Shown here piece after piece: positions 1-11,635 of a stretch of DNA of 64,000 bases. The stretch's first letter is position 1. The number at the start of each line of letters is the position of its first letter. The DNA is taken from assembly GCA_022702545.1 (NCBI GenBank), contig JAHRBC010000004.1, positions 3,224,001-3,288,000 of the forward strand, in the 5' to 3' direction. Position numbers and translations under genes: made by a program. The stretch is from Phycomyces nitens (taxonomy: Eukaryota > Mucoromycota > Mucoromycetes > Mucorales > Phycomycetaceae). The notes under the pieces were generated by a model, which was not told where the DNA came from, did not search any database, and worked only from the letters and a program-made list of their open reading frames with translations.

Positions 1-963
1 AACAGGACGGCGCAGTGTTGTCAAACCTGTCGGCTCTTCAGACAAGACTGAATGAGTCGCATGTCCTGTTGCAGCAGGTCCATCAAGGGATGGAATCCCT
101 CAAGAACTCGAATGGCAACAGTAGCCAAGTTTCCCCCCATCAAGCTCCACCACCACAGATGTATATGAAGTATCGACTTCCATCGGTCTCGGTAGGATAT
201 CTATATATAAATATTAATTTTATATTGATGAATTACTTACCCTATGTCATATAGCGCCTCATACGATCAGAGACAAGGAATGTCTTGGTGTCTACACCAT
301 TGACAATGAATGAGGAGGCACTCTCTTCATCCAACCGGCCTATTGCAGACAAGGTCCGGATGTATATCCATCAACAGCCCGAAGGACAGCCTCTTGCGTC
401 TGCAGTCATAGAGGAAAAAACAAGACGGCATATCTCGTACAAGCTAAACAGAGCTAACACCTCGCCAGAAAAGTTAGCTAAGCGAAACCAGTCTTCTCGT
501 AGACGTACGAGAAAAACAAGAGTTAGTATAATATAATATTTGTTTTCATACTTCTAATACTTGATTTTGAAATAGGTCCTCGCCGCCTACAAGAGGCTGC
601 ATTTGGCAGACAGGGCGAACTTGGAGTCCAAGTATGGAGAGACAGTCGAGGATCTCTTAGACAAAGAGATGTTGTCTGACATTGAGTCTGATGATGAGCA
701 ACGGGAGTATACCGTTTATACTCCCAGTAACAGACATCCTTTGGTAAGATATTGTTCGGGCAAATTTGATGTGCTTCATATAATTAATTAATTTGATTAT
801 GATATAGGTCGAGGAGTACTTGGGCGAGTTGAAAGCCCAGAGGAGCAAGGAAAAGAAGATGAAGGTCATTGACTTTTCTTCTTGTCCTGTTGAAAGTAGA
901 CATATTGAATTGTCAAAAGAGCAGAAGGCGCGTGTTGCCAAGTGGATTGCAACACGGCAATAA
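1..963 (+). CDS. CACTA accessory (second) protein of element D, 5' truncated by the window
   Basis: Four exons are inferred: before 1 to about 191, 255-521, 576-743 and 808-963, with GT-AG introns and stop TAA at 961. No database family is recognised. It is the positional counterpart of the accessory genes in A, B and C, lying convergent to the transposase. The first exon is a glutamine- and leucine-rich segment that could form a coiled coil. The second is basic, ending in an R/K-rich stretch (RRRTRKTR). The third has an acidic patch with D-I-E-S-D-D-E, matching the G/D-E-S-D acidic motif of the other accessory proteins. A role like plant CACTA TNPA (binding subterminal repeats, partner of the transposase) is inference. 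Exon 2 is 267 bases, not the 306 seen in the other families, so D is a divergent family. Confidence 0.6.
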
Positions 964-1495
964 AAATATTTGTATTTGGTTGTCTTGATATAATGGTCTT
1001 TATTGAATAAGTTGAAACAAGTTGTTGGGCTGGAAGATGATGGTGGTAGGATTGGCATTACTCGTTTTTGTATTGTTGAAGCATTAAAAAATAAAGAAAG
1101 ACAAGATGGTGAGAAACAATATTATTTTTAATGGTTATTTTATTTTAGTCATAATTATTGCAAAACAAATATTTAATAGTAAAATAAAATATTTTCATCG
1201 GCTTTATAAACTTGGAATTTAAATGAAAATTTTTAGTATATTATGTAGTATAAACTTTAAAATATAGCTGATTATCGGGTATTAAATAAACAGCTACTTG
1301 GCTTATCGCATAATGAGCTGAAGAAAATAAATATTTGTTTTGATATCTGTTTTAAAGAACATGAAACTTGTATATATCAATCTAATATTTTAATCAATCT
1401 TAAAAATGTATTGATAAAATAACAGATGGTAAAGTAAAACAAGAAAAATAAGCATTACGTGGCTGATGTTTGTGGTCAAAAACGCAATTTTTTTA
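964..1495. other. Convergent intergenic spacer of element D
   Basis: AT-rich sequence between two gene 3' ends. It is 532 bases long, whereas the same spacer is 125 bases in B, 95 in A and 84 in C. I see no ORF or recognised repeat in it. The excess length may be an old insertion, but I cannot define its ends. Confidence 0.4.
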
Positions 1496-4400
1496 TTAAG
1501 TGACGACTTTTCTAGGTAATGGAATAATCAGGCGTTTTTGAGACCCTTGTTGGAGATTGTGAGTTGTCAATGCAAAGCAAGAATGCAGACGATGTACTGG
1601 AATAATACACTCAATGGTCTCCTCTAAAAACCCCTTTTCCCACAGCTCCAGACCTTGGTTGATCAACAGTTGATATCTGCCAGCATTATACGTCGGAAAC
1701 CATTTGACGAAAGCAAAAGTAGAAACTCTTTCGATTCCACCAATCTTGATAACATGAGTAAATAAATACTCAATCTGGCCGGGAAATGCAACGAATTCAC
1801 TTGTCGAATTGTCCAGAAACAAGACTTGTACAAAAGAACCGCGCTTTTTCTTTTCACCACTCCAATACTCTTGTCCTAGCAACGAAATCTTCTTCATCTT
1901 GCGAATCCGGTCATTGATATAGACATGCCCTCCAAGTGGGATGCTATCCGTGGCACAGAAGGAAATCCCAGTGTCTTGGTAAGCCTTGTTATAGAATTCG
2001 ACCAAGTACTTATAATGATTGCCAGTCATTATAGATAAAGGCGACAATTTCAATGGCAACGAGGTCAATGGCAGGGCTTCACTTCCAGTGACATTAAACC
2101 ATGGATTGGTGGCAGCTTGGAGGAACATGTTGAGATTGAATTGCATATATGGAGGGTGGCCGTACTCAGAGTTCACCAAGGATCTTACAGGCGTCGGTGC
2201 TATTTGAGCAACTTCTTGGAGAAATTCTACCATGGGTGGTGAAAGTTTGGCAGAATAGAACTGAAGAAAGTTGCTGATGAATCCCTTTTCCAAGAAGACC
2301 TTCATGAAAGTGACCTCGAATCCATTGCGGCGATTTGTCTTGATATTCTTGAGCTTGCCATTGTATCGTTCAAAGCTATACAACCAGAATGCATAGACAG
2401 GGCCAAAGTCAAGCATGGACTCACGTAAGTGCATATGCAGATGCATGTTTGGTGTGATGCTGACAGTTCCATACAAAATCTCGCACTTTTCACCAAAATT
2501 GCCAAGGAGCTGGTGTGCCTCGTCTATACTCTGAGTCGTGACAGATGGTCCTGTCAATAGACGGCATGCATCAACGAATACTAGCCAGTTATTGTAGTCT
2601 GTTTCTGGCAAAGCATTCTCCAGGACAACCAGCGAATACACAAGACACCACGATCACCACTCGTCTGCCTTCATATATGGGAACCCAGAAGCAATTTTGT
2701 TGGACAATACAGCATATCCAGGAGGAACAAGAATGGAATCTGCCAGATGTTGCATGCGGGCAAGAGTGGTGCTGGGAAAATAACCGAGGTCTCTCCAAAT
2801 GCTGATCATCCGTTTGGCTGTACCAAGAAACAAGTTGTGCATAGGATCTACGATCGTACACCGGACAGGATCAAAGTAGTGTAGGCGATGCAATTCAGAA
2901 TATCGGGTACCATTGTTTTTCTCCAACTCTGCCCGTTCGACGTCTGATTCTGCATTGAACCACATTTCGGCATGCACAGCATTGGCTGCCTTTTCTCTTG
3001 GTGTCCAATTCTCAACGTCAAACCCAGAGTAATCGATCTTGCTCGATCCATCGATCACCGAAAACTGACGTGCACACTTGTGACAAGCGTTGGTGCTTGC
3101 ATGCCCTGTAAATCCCGCGGTTTTTCTTGCAGCTGGTATATCGCAGGCAACACACATGAGAGCAGCACGAACACGAACACCACCAGGGAACATGGCCGTC
3201 TTGATTGTCATTCCAGTGTAAAAGTCAACCAACTCGTCAACAAGAGGCTCAAGAAAGTTGTTCATCTGATCGGTCTTTGCTTCCTTTGGCCCTGGCATGA
3301 CGCCAACAAGAATGATGTTTTCTGGCTTCATCCTTTCCTCTCTGGGCAAGTTATTAATCGACAGATATAAAGCACCACTGGCATGAGTGCGCCCATCGAA
3401 TGGCTGAAACCAATCCACGTTCAATGTCAACATGAGGGAATAGTCATCGTCAACAAATGGCATATCATTATCATCGAGCAACTCATTCCACATTGCACCA
3501 TCATATATGTCAAGGAAGGTGTTCTCCACGGTCTCTCTTGATCTCCATTGGAACAGCTTGTCCTCAAATCCAGGCTTACAGAGATACTGTGTCAAAGTAT
3601 TCTTGAGTGAGCTGTATGGGAATACCATGAACGGGATTGGATCTCTGGCAGATGGATCGGTGAAAATTGGATTGTTGCAAATTTGGGTATGCGTGCTGGA
3701 GTATTTCTTGAAAGTGCATGTTGGCTGATGATTGTCTGGCGAGTAGATTGCAAAGCACTTGTTGCAAACGGTGTACTTTACAATGCCTTTGGTCATTACG
3801 TCAAATCCGGTCATTGCTTTCAAGGCATTGACAGTAAGTGGCAGGTCAGCATCCTTCTCAAAGGCAACAAGAAGATGGTGAAAGAATTTGAGCATGGCCG
3901 ATCCTCCCGTTTGAACCAAGTAGAATGCTTGGAAGATAACGCCAAAGATAGCCATGAACTGGCTGGTTTGGGACATGTTATGAATCTTCAAGGATCCAAC
4001 TACAAAGGAAAGTATATGATAAATAACTTGTATACAATTAAATATGTTTGTATTTTATGTATACATACTTGAAGCCATCATTTGTTCAAAACCATTGCCG
4101 CCATCAATCTCAGTCTCATCTTCATCGCTAGATTCATCATTTGAATCGGAATCCTCATTGTCAGCTGCAATGAGTGATGACTCAACATCTGATTCCTCCT
4201 CAACGTCAAAAACATCGTCTTCTCTCAAGAAAGGTATCTGTTGTCCAGTAGTTTCGACTGACATGATAGAAAAGCTGTCTTCATCTATAATAAAATAAAA
4301 GTTAGTACCTGTAATTGATAACCAAAATATATCGCACTTACAATCAATAAACTCATTAGAAATATCAGGCATTATGATATCTGACTCTTCTTCAACTGTG

Positions 4401-4630
4401 CTTCTGACATTGGCTGTAATAATTAACAACAAACATTATTAGATTATGAATAACGATATACAATTTCACTTACAATCATCTCTATCCTTGGGACCAATGC
4501 TTGACACATTATCAGAATTCTTATGGCGCATGAATGTCTGTGCATTCTGCAATATTCCATTGGCTGTATATTTGGTACAGGCCGAACATTTGCACAGGAG
4601 GTTGTATGTTTCGTTTTTAATGTTATTCAT
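1496..4630 (-). pseudogene. CACTA (tnp2-type) transposase of element D, broken by a stop
   Basis: DDE-type transposase that would cut and rejoin element ends. Exons are about 4474-4630 (N-terminal finger C-K-C-S-A-C then a downstream R-H), 4342-4413, 4069-4284 (acidic, D/E/S-rich) and roughly 1496-4001. The last junction is one base out of phase with the acceptor I chose; an AG at 3988-3989 would restore it. The large exon carries the family signatures DVYDGAMW, LNVDWFQPFDG, VGVMPGPKEAK, ACDIPAARK and IDPMHNLFLGTAKRM (written V-D-P-M-H-N here), so the presumed acidic triad is retained. An in-frame TGA at 2652-2654 replaces the lysine of the K-A-D-E-W-K-S-W block, after which the frame continues to TAA at 1496. 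Sequence is clearly diverged from A and C, so this copy looks old and inactive. Confidence 0.8.
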
Positions 4631-5233
4631 AATAAAGATTATATGAGCAAGAGGTATTATATTTGGCTCTTTTTTATATGAATCGTATTTCAGAGCGAGA
4701 CGATATATATTATTAATCCTATTATCAAACACACCATTTATTCATCATCGTCTTTTGATATCTGGGCTTTGAATCAATCTCCCTTAATATTTATAAGCAT
4801 TACAAACCCAATCTCTTACATTCAAAAAAATTGGTGGATTACTAATGGTGCCGAAATTATTAATTATCCTTGAATATTATTTTTTTATTTTAAAATATTG
4901 GTCATTATTATTACGTACACATTGATTCATCTTAAATATATTGAATGTTTTGTCTATACAATCAATAAAAAAGCAATAATCGTAAAAATCGATATAGTTT
5001 ATAAAAATGAAAAAAAAATAATGCCAATTTAATTTATTTATTTTGCAAAGTCAATTAAAATGTGTGCTATTTTGCGTCAAATATGCGATTTAGAGCTCAT
5101 ATATGAAATAAAATGCGAAATTAGGTCTCATCATTAAAAAATTGTCAAAATGATGGAGTTAGAATTCATTTTTAAAAATTCGTAATAATTCAAAATCTCT
5201 AATTCTGGCTAATACAACCCTTCTTTTGCAGTG
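4631..5233. other. Right subterminal region of element D
   Basis: Very AT-rich, no supported gene. It lies upstream of the transposase start and ends in the terminal TTTTGCAGTG. It presumably contains the transposase promoter. No clear subterminal repeat is visible by eye. Confidence 0.4.
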
Positions 5234-5795
5234 GTAGTAAACTTGTTGAGAGTTTTCAGTGTGTATAGCAAGCCTTTGATGCGTAGGATACTCCTGATGA
5301 AGCTTGAACGAAAATATTCTCCACGATGCTTCTGAGGCAGAAACATAACGTGCATCGAGAAATTCACTAACTTCGTCTGTTTCCTCTACTTGCTGTTGTT
5401 GCTGTACTGTTGCCATTGCACGATCATGCCCTTTATATACATACTTGTAGAGGTATTTGACGGCCGAGACCGAGGTACTGATTTCAACATTGATGTGGGC
5501 GTTGTACTTTGCACATAAGAATCGGTTATGAGGAACGACCCAGCGATTATCCAACTCAACAGGACCTCTTTTTACAAATCGTCCGTTTTGTCGGCGGCGA
5601 TAGACAGGGTATCCTGTTCCGTCTTCAATTGTTTTGTCAGCAAAACTCTTGGGGAAACGCTTTTGGCATTTGCCATTTTCCATACACCTGGCATTAGGGT
5701 GTGTAGGGCTGCATGGACCATGCATCATGTTACGATGCACCGTCTCATATGCCTGTGGCTCGGTTTGGGGATTGGGCAACTCGGCTGAGACTATA
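5234..5795 (-). pseudogene. Helitron H1 Rep region, fragment between elements D and B
   Basis: Minus-strand reading frame colinear with the middle of the H2 and H3 proteins, from the E-L-P-[ND]-P-Q-T-E-P block to Q-Q-V-Y-Y-H. It includes the Rep two-tyrosine motif KYLYKYVYKGHDRA, where the catalytic tyrosines of HUH rolling-circle nucleases lie. Homology stops abruptly at 5233 where the end of element D begins, and at 5796 where element B begins. The helicase part is beyond D, off the window. The piece joins the 12160-14143 part after removal of B and one ATA. Confidence 0.85.
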
Positions 5796-6037
5796 CACTG
5801 GAAAAACTCCCAAATTTAGCATTGTATCAATGTGGCAAAAGGGTAGTGGAAATATAGAGCTTTTTTTCATCTCAGATATTTTTTTTACTTCAAATAAAAA
5901 GTGTAATTCTAATCCATTCTATTGGTTCGGGCAAAAGATTAAAAAACAATAGCTTTTTTTTCATCTATAAAATGACAGCAAATTAAAATATGTAGCACTT
6001 GTTTCCTTTTTTATCTCACAATCGAATCATATAAACA

Positions 6038-9000
6038 ATGTCTTCTATTTCCGCTCTTAACAACACTGCCTGTTACTGCAACAAATGCAACAACAACCAG
6101 CAAGGATTCTCTATTGTATCCAAGCGCACTTCCCAGCGTCATGCCAAGAGAGCAAGATTTGAAGAAGTCTTGGATTTTGAAAACAGTATGTTATTTTCAA
6201 TATTAATTTTATCTTTGCTGCGCAATAATAACCATTAGCCTTTAATTGAACTCAGGCACACAAAGTGCCGTGATGGACGTTGATGTTGAGGGTAAAAAAT
6301 ATTTATTTGAACACCAGTACAGGGCAATAAACTAATGTATTCTATATTTGTAGCAATCCCGACCTCTCAATCCGAATCCATGGAAACGGATGGTCAGGTC
6401 GGCCTACCATTTTTGGATTCCGTCCCAATGTCTAACGATGATTCAGTTGACAATGAGGTCAATGGCGATGACGCTGAAATCACCGATGACTCTGACAATG
6501 ACAGTGATGATGAACCCGATGTTGAAGAGATCGAGGTCGAGGAGTTTGATAGTGAAGGTCAGTATTGAATAGCTACAATACAAAAGCAAGCAAAGATTGA
6601 GTATTAATAATTTTCCTTTTTAAATAATAGACCCTTTTGCTACTCCTGGTATGCCCGAAAACCCAGTGCACAGGGCAATTGCCATTTTCGTTGTTCTGTT
6701 TGCATCCCGTTATGTGGTCGATAAGGGTGCTGTTGTCTTGATTGAGTTCATCAACAAACTCTTGACGATTTACGGACAGGACTTCCAATTGCCTTCAAGC
6801 CTTTCTGGTCTCCAAAGCATGACGGGTTTCACTGCCTTGACCAAGGGTGTAAAGAGATTCGTTGTGTGCCAGGATTGCCACACGGTTTATGAGGAAGCTG
6901 GGTCTGCTCCCCTTCAGTGCAGTTCCGCCAAGCTTGGTTCCGTTTCTCCATGTGGTTGCCAATTGATGAAGCAATCATCATCTGGTGCTTTAGTCCCCAA
7001 ACGTCAATACAGCTACCAGTCCGTCAAGCAGGCGTTGAGAGTCCTTTTCCTCCGCCCGGATTTCGAAAGCAAGATCAGACAATGGAACCAGGAGTTGAAG
7101 ATCGTTGATACCATGTGCGACGTTTACGATGGTGCAATGTGGAAGGGGTTGAAGGACAAGAACGGCGTTCCCTTTGTTGAAGACTCTCGATCACTCATGT
7201 TGACTCTCAACATTGATTGGTTTCAGCCATTCGATGGTATCAGTCATTCCTCTGGAGCCATTTACCTGGCAATCAACAATTTGCCTCGAGAGGATAGGTT
7301 CAAGGCAGAAAACGTGATTCTTGTTGGTCTGATGCCTGGGCCAAAGGAACCAAGATCAGAGGAGATTAACAACTACCTCAAGCCCTTGGTCGACGAGTTG
7401 GAGCAGCTGTATGTTGGAATGTCTATTCCAAGTTATGAACACCCCACTGGAGTAACTGTCCGTGCTGCGCTCTTAATGGTTGCATGTGATATCCCTGCCG
7501 CCAGAAAAACCAGTGGATTCACGTCCCACAACAGTACGCATGCATGCTACAAATGCAGCCATAGTTTCTCTCGCTTGGAAGGCACAAGCCATGTAGACTT
7601 TTGTGGGTTCGAGTTTGCCAAGTGGAGGCTTGCAAATGGTGCTGAAAACCGGGTGCATGCTGAGGAGTGGAAGAGTGCAAGTACGCCCTCAGAAAGGCAT
7701 CAGCTGGAGGTCGAAAATGGTGTTCGATGGTCGCAGTTGCATCGCCTTGGATACTTTGATCTAGTACGTGGGACGATCATTGATCCCATGCACAACATAT
7801 TCCTGGGAATGGCAAAGAGGATGGTCGAGACGTGGACTGCCAGTGGTCTGATCACAGACAACAATCTTCGTGAGATGCAGATGGTGGCAGAGACCATGGT
7901 GTTGCCTGCAGATTACGCAGTGTTGAAGACGAAGATTGGGAAGGGATTTCCCCATATGAAGGCCGACGAGTGGAAATCCTGGGTGCTCGTTTACTCCCCT
8001 GCTCTGTTGAAGACTGTTCTCCCTGCTGCCAAGTTCCAGAATTGGATCAGCTTTGTCGACGCCTGCCGCCTCCTTACCAAGCCAACCATCACTTTTGACG
8101 AACTTGATGAAGCCCATAGTCACCTGGAAAAATTTGGTCAAGCCTGCGAACAACAATACCCACACACTGTCCTCACCTGCAATATGCACCTACACCTCCA
8201 TCTTCGCGAGACCATTCGTGATTTTGGACCAGTGTACGGCTATTGGCTCTTTGAGTTTGAGAGATACAATGGGTTGTTGAAGAACATCGAGACAAACAGA
8301 AGAGACGGGTTCGAGTCAACGTTTATGAAAACATTTGTCCAGAATTCGTACAAGGAGGACTATACAAATGCCATCCTCAAGTCTTCGATATCAGCTCCTT
8401 TCCTCCCACTCATTGCCAAGCTCTCTTCGTCCTTTGCCAGCTTGTCTCCACCTGCACCTGCACCTGCACCAACACGACGCCCATTCCGAATTCAAAATTT
8501 TGTGGATGCATCCCAAGATTCCGAATTCCCAATCAAGGGTAACGAGCCTCTTCCACCCTCTGCGTTTCCTCTGTTGCAAAAGTCTGCCACAAAAATGAGT
8601 GATGTTGACTATCCTCAATTGTTGGCTTACTATGTGGATACGTATGACATTGACACCCTCCAGCATTATCAACATGCCACTTCTTCTTCGTTGTTTGTTG
8701 ACAATCAGATCATAAAGCTAAAATCGATAAATCTCCTTCGCCAAGTATATCATGGGCACAATGGCTCTGGAAATGGTGGATCTCGTGTCCAAGCTTTGTT
8801 TGGCAACAGCACTGGTGAGAACCAGACCGCATATACTGGCGAAATACAGTATATTTTTGTCCACCAGTTCACGCCACCTCTCTCTGCCTCTGTTCATCTA
8901 AATCGCCGTGCTCATCAAAGCCAGCATGTTTTCGCCTTTGTCAGATGGTATGATGTATCCTATGATCGTTTGCGTGAGGATGAAGGTGTTGACATCTGTT

Positions 9001-9143
9001 TGCCCGGCTTTTCTCCTGCTACCCATGAGTGCATCTTGCCAGTCCATCGCCTTCTCTTGGAAGTTGCGACTGCCATGCACACAAGCCGAAATGGTATAAA
9101 GAGGATGCTGGTCATCCCTTTGCCAAAGAAACTTTACATATAA
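6038..9143 (+). CDS. CACTA (tnp2-type, Transposase_21-like) transposase of element B
   Basis: Four exons: 6038-6185, 6256-6291, 6354-6557 and 6631-9143. All junctions are GT-AG and the phases close to give 966 aa. Exon 1 encodes a small finger (C-Y-C-N-K-C then S-Q-R-H), exon 3 is strongly acidic, and exon 4 is the catalytic part. Family blocks in order: DVYDGAMW (about 7118), LNIDWFQPFDG (about 7207), LVGLMPGPKEP, ACDIPAARK (about 7483), a C-Y-K-C finger, and IDPMHNIFLGMAKRM (about 7778). The D of N-I-D-W, the D of A-C-D-I-P and the D of I-D-P-M-H match the acidic positions of tnp2 transposases. The C-terminal 200 residues end in VHRLLLEVAT and a basic tail. No stop or frameshift is seen, so this is the best candidate for an active transposase here. 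The start is the first ATG of the finger exon. Confidence 0.88.
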
Positions 9144-9268
9144 TAAATAAATAAATATCTTTTCTCTTTCATAAAAAAAGCAAACAGAAATAGCATTGCC
9201 TTTATAAATGTTGTCAAAACATAACGCGTGTCAAAAAAATAGATGGATAGATAAAAAAAAATATTTTA

Positions 9269-10460
9269 TTAAAGCCCATGTCTAAGAGCCCACTGAGGAA
9301 GACTGGGATTAAAATTAGTCGGGACTGCCACGTCCACAGTTCTGGCATAAACCCTTGACAACATTTGATGAGCATTTGCTCCAAGTTGGAGATCAATGAA
9401 TCTGTCAACGACTTGGATGAATCGGTTAAACTATCAATTGCGCATCAGTAATCTACAGTCATTCAATATACTATTTATAATCAGCTCAACAACTCACTTC
9501 ATTGCTTCTCCAACTTGGGCGAATTGTGCAAACCACACGTCTTCTTCCTGCTTCAGAGACTTCGTCATCTGATTCTCCCTCGGACATTGCTCCCTTTTGG
9601 AGTGCACCTATGCAGTTCCAACCCATCTCCTGGTTGATCTCAGCCCTGTTATTGTCATATGCTGCCAAACGATGAGCATAGTTCTACAAATATTATTATT
9701 AATATGTGTTTAATGGATTTTTAATATATTGCAAACAACTTACTTCGTTTGCACGACCAGATCTTCGTGAACGTCTGTTCAACGCAGCCCTCACAGCAGG
9801 AGACTCTCTCACTTTTCGGCATCTACTAATGAAATTCTTGTGGAGCCTCTCACGAAGATCCTTTTGCCTCATTCCATCGCCAGCAAACTTACGCCCCAGG
9901 TAGATGAGCATTCGATCAACCAACTCCTTGTTGGGAGTCACGTTGAAGTGAACATTGGTGTTCCACCTGGGCTTATCGTTGTTGGCCTCTACTTCTGCTG
10001 GGACAGTTGACCAAAACTTTGGATTCCACATGAATTTGCGGATCGCAGCCTAATAATATATAAAAGTTAACAAACTGATAGTATAGTCTTTACTCTTTAG
10101 TATAATACTTACATAGACCTCTGTGGAAACTCTCTTGCTGGGGTTTGACAAAGCAATGGGATCCGCCACAACAACATTGCTAGTTGCACTGGTGGAGGCA
10201 GCAGGAGCAACAGGAGCAGCAGGAGCAGCAGGAGCAGCAGGAGCAGCCTCAACGAAATTATCAATGGCAGTGATAGTCTCACGGTTTCCTACAATAATGA
10301 CACCAAGTCTGGAATCCATCGTTACAAGTCTGGCGTTTGATATCACCATCTCGCTTTCCATAATGGTCATCTTGTTCTCCATGGCAACAAGCTTTTCCAA
10401 TATCAGATCCATGTCAGCAGTAGCAGGACGAGGAGCAATCGATCTTCTTTGGTTAACCAT
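9269..10460 (-). CDS. CACTA accessory protein of element B
   Basis: Four exons on the minus strand: 10113-10460, 9744-10049, 9498-9683 and 9269-9430. Phases close to 333 aa with stop TAA at 9269. Unrecognised family. Exon 1 carries heptad-like M/L spacing (M-D-L-I-L-E-K-L-V-A-M-E-N-K) suggesting a coiled coil, then an Ala-Pro repeat. Exon 2 is basic and aromatic (F-M-W-N-P-K-F, R-R-S-R-R-S-G-R), a plausible DNA-binding part. Exon 3 has A-M-S-E-G-E-S-D-D-E and ends R-P-S-W-R-S-N-E, conserved in A and C as A-R-P-S-W-[RQ]-S-[DE]-E. It converges on the transposase gene with 125 bases between stops. A TNPA-like role is inferred from position only. Confidence 0.8.
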
Positions 10461-10899
10461 TTTCTAGAATATGGTAAAGTATATTTCGATTATAATTATT
10501 AGTTTTTGTTCAATTGAAATAAAAATAAATATAATATACATACAAAAACTGTTTGGGTGAGTGAGTAAGTAAGTGTGTGTGTGTGTGGGTTGGTGTAAAG
10601 GTAAGAGAGGTTGAATACTATCAAAAAGGCCTTTATATATAGGCATTTTGAATGACTATAAAGATGTTCATCCATTGTCTTGAAGCACTGAGATGCAAAT
10701 CGGCCTTGATATTGTTTTTGGGCTCAATCCATCACACCTTCTGCAGCATGTTTCAAAGGTGAAAAAATTTTCAGACTCTCTCCTTTTTCTTTGGTTCCCT
10801 TTATTTTTCCTTTTGTTTGCTTTTTTAATATCGGCACCTTTCTCTGGTAAGACATTTTTTATACCTCTTTATACACACAAATTAACCTCTTTTTCATAG
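10461..10899 (+). promoter_or_regulatory. Divergent promoter region between accessory and third gene of element B
   Basis: The region lies between two start codons that point away from each other. It contains a GTGAGTAAGTAAGTGTGTGT microsatellite-like stretch near 10558 and a long pyrimidine-rich tract at about 10770-10850 ending CTCTG/GTAAGA, typical of a fungal CT-rich promoter followed by a 5' leader intron (10851 to about 10899). The leader intron ends CATAG directly before the ATG of the third gene. An upstream frame from 10693 encodes a hydrophobic segment, but joining it to the third gene gives the wrong phase. Confidence 0.4.
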
Positions 10900-11635
10900 A
10901 TGTGCGCTCCCATTCCAACTCATCCTTTCCACAATGGCCATCTAGACAAATACTCACTGGCCGCATTCACTGGTCCCGTCATCATGATAAAAATTATTTT
11001 CACTTTCTCTCTTAGATTGGCCAAACAACTTATGTAAGGATGCCATCAGCACCAGGTAAAATTTTTTCTTTCAATCATACTTGTTCCTTCTCTGACTCTA
11101 TTCCATTGTAGACTGCCCTTTCTATTCACGCCATCGGCCTCCTCCATCATTTGTGATTGTAATCATAAAGGTAATATTCTTTATAAATCTCTTTTTACTT
11201 ATCTAAAATATTATTCAGACTATTTATTAATAATTATTATTATGTGTTTTATAGACTCACTTGGGCTTCCTTTGCACACCATGCCCCCTACTTTGATAAC
11301 CCATTTGACTCCTGGTATGTAAATTAAATATATCATCACTCTGTTCACCCATATTAATTTTTATTCCCTTTTTTATAGTAAAACCCGCCACACAGCCCAT
11401 CCAGCCTTACAATTCAAGTCCCCTTTGCCCACTCTTGCCCATCTCTTGCAATGTAAGTATCTTTTGTCACACAAAAATTTCCTCTTTGTACCCCACATCA
11501 TTAACACTTCTTTATCTTTTACAGAACACTCCCGCAGCCCAAAAAATCACTGGATATTCATATTTTTGCAGGTATTTTTTATGTAGAAAAATATTCCATC
11601 CAAATAGCAGCAAGCAACCGGGTAGAAACGGCTAG
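10900..11635 (+). CDS. Candidate third gene of element B, six small exons, 138 aa
   Basis: Exons inferred at 10900-10972, 11016-11055, 11112-11170, 11255-11314, 11379-11452 and 11525-11635. One reading frame stays open across all five junctions, using phases 1, 2, 1, 1 and 0, and ends at TAG 11633-11635. The donors are GTAAAA, GTAATA, GTATGT and GTAAGT, except the first (GTCCCG), which is weak. The acceptors end in TTAG, GTAG, ATAG or ACAG after pyrimidine tracts. The product is proline-, serine- and cysteine-rich with no recognised domain. The reverse copy in B' keeps all splice sites and the frame. Of the B/B' differences I checked in these exons, most change an amino acid, so I see no sign of purifying selection. 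A spliced noncoding RNA is the main alternative. Confidence 0.45.

Larger units (their letters stand above)
1..5233 (-). mobile_element. CACTA-like element D, right-hand part
   Basis: The element runs off the left edge of the window. It holds a plus-strand accessory gene and a convergent minus-strand transposase gene, the arrangement of elements A, B and C. Its right end reads TTTTGCAGTG at 5224-5233. The following base run GTA (5234-5236) is the expected 3-base target copy, because homology to Helitron H1 begins exactly there. The transposase start lies about 600 bases from this end, against 240-250 in A, B, C and F, so the 4631-5233 stretch may carry an extra insertion. The left end and the second GTA copy should lie outside the window. 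Confidence 0.8.

Noticed and set aside
2019..2207. Plus-strand ORFs within the D transposase exon
   Set aside because: Shadows of the minus-strand transposase, which has family motifs.
5159..5233. Continuation of the H1 Helitron protein below 5234
   Set aside because: Comparison with H2 and H3 shows homology ending at 5234. The extra codons translate the terminus of element D.
10123..10467. Plus-strand Ala/Gly-rich frame opposite the accessory gene of B (and its mirror at 42494-42829)
   Set aside because: It is the antisense of the Ala-Pro repeat exon. The minus-strand gene has splice sites, a conserved exon plan and relatives in A and C.
10693..10850. Hydrophobic N-terminal exon (signal peptide) for the third gene of B
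   Set aside because: Splicing from the CTCTG/GTAAGA donor into the ATGTGC exon puts the downstream exons out of frame. The hydrophobicity follows from a pyrimidine-rich tract typical of promoters.
11435..11635. A separate 66-aa ORF near the right end of B
   Set aside because: It reads through a GTAAGT...TTTTACAG intron. Its last 36 codons fit better as the final exon of the candidate third gene.
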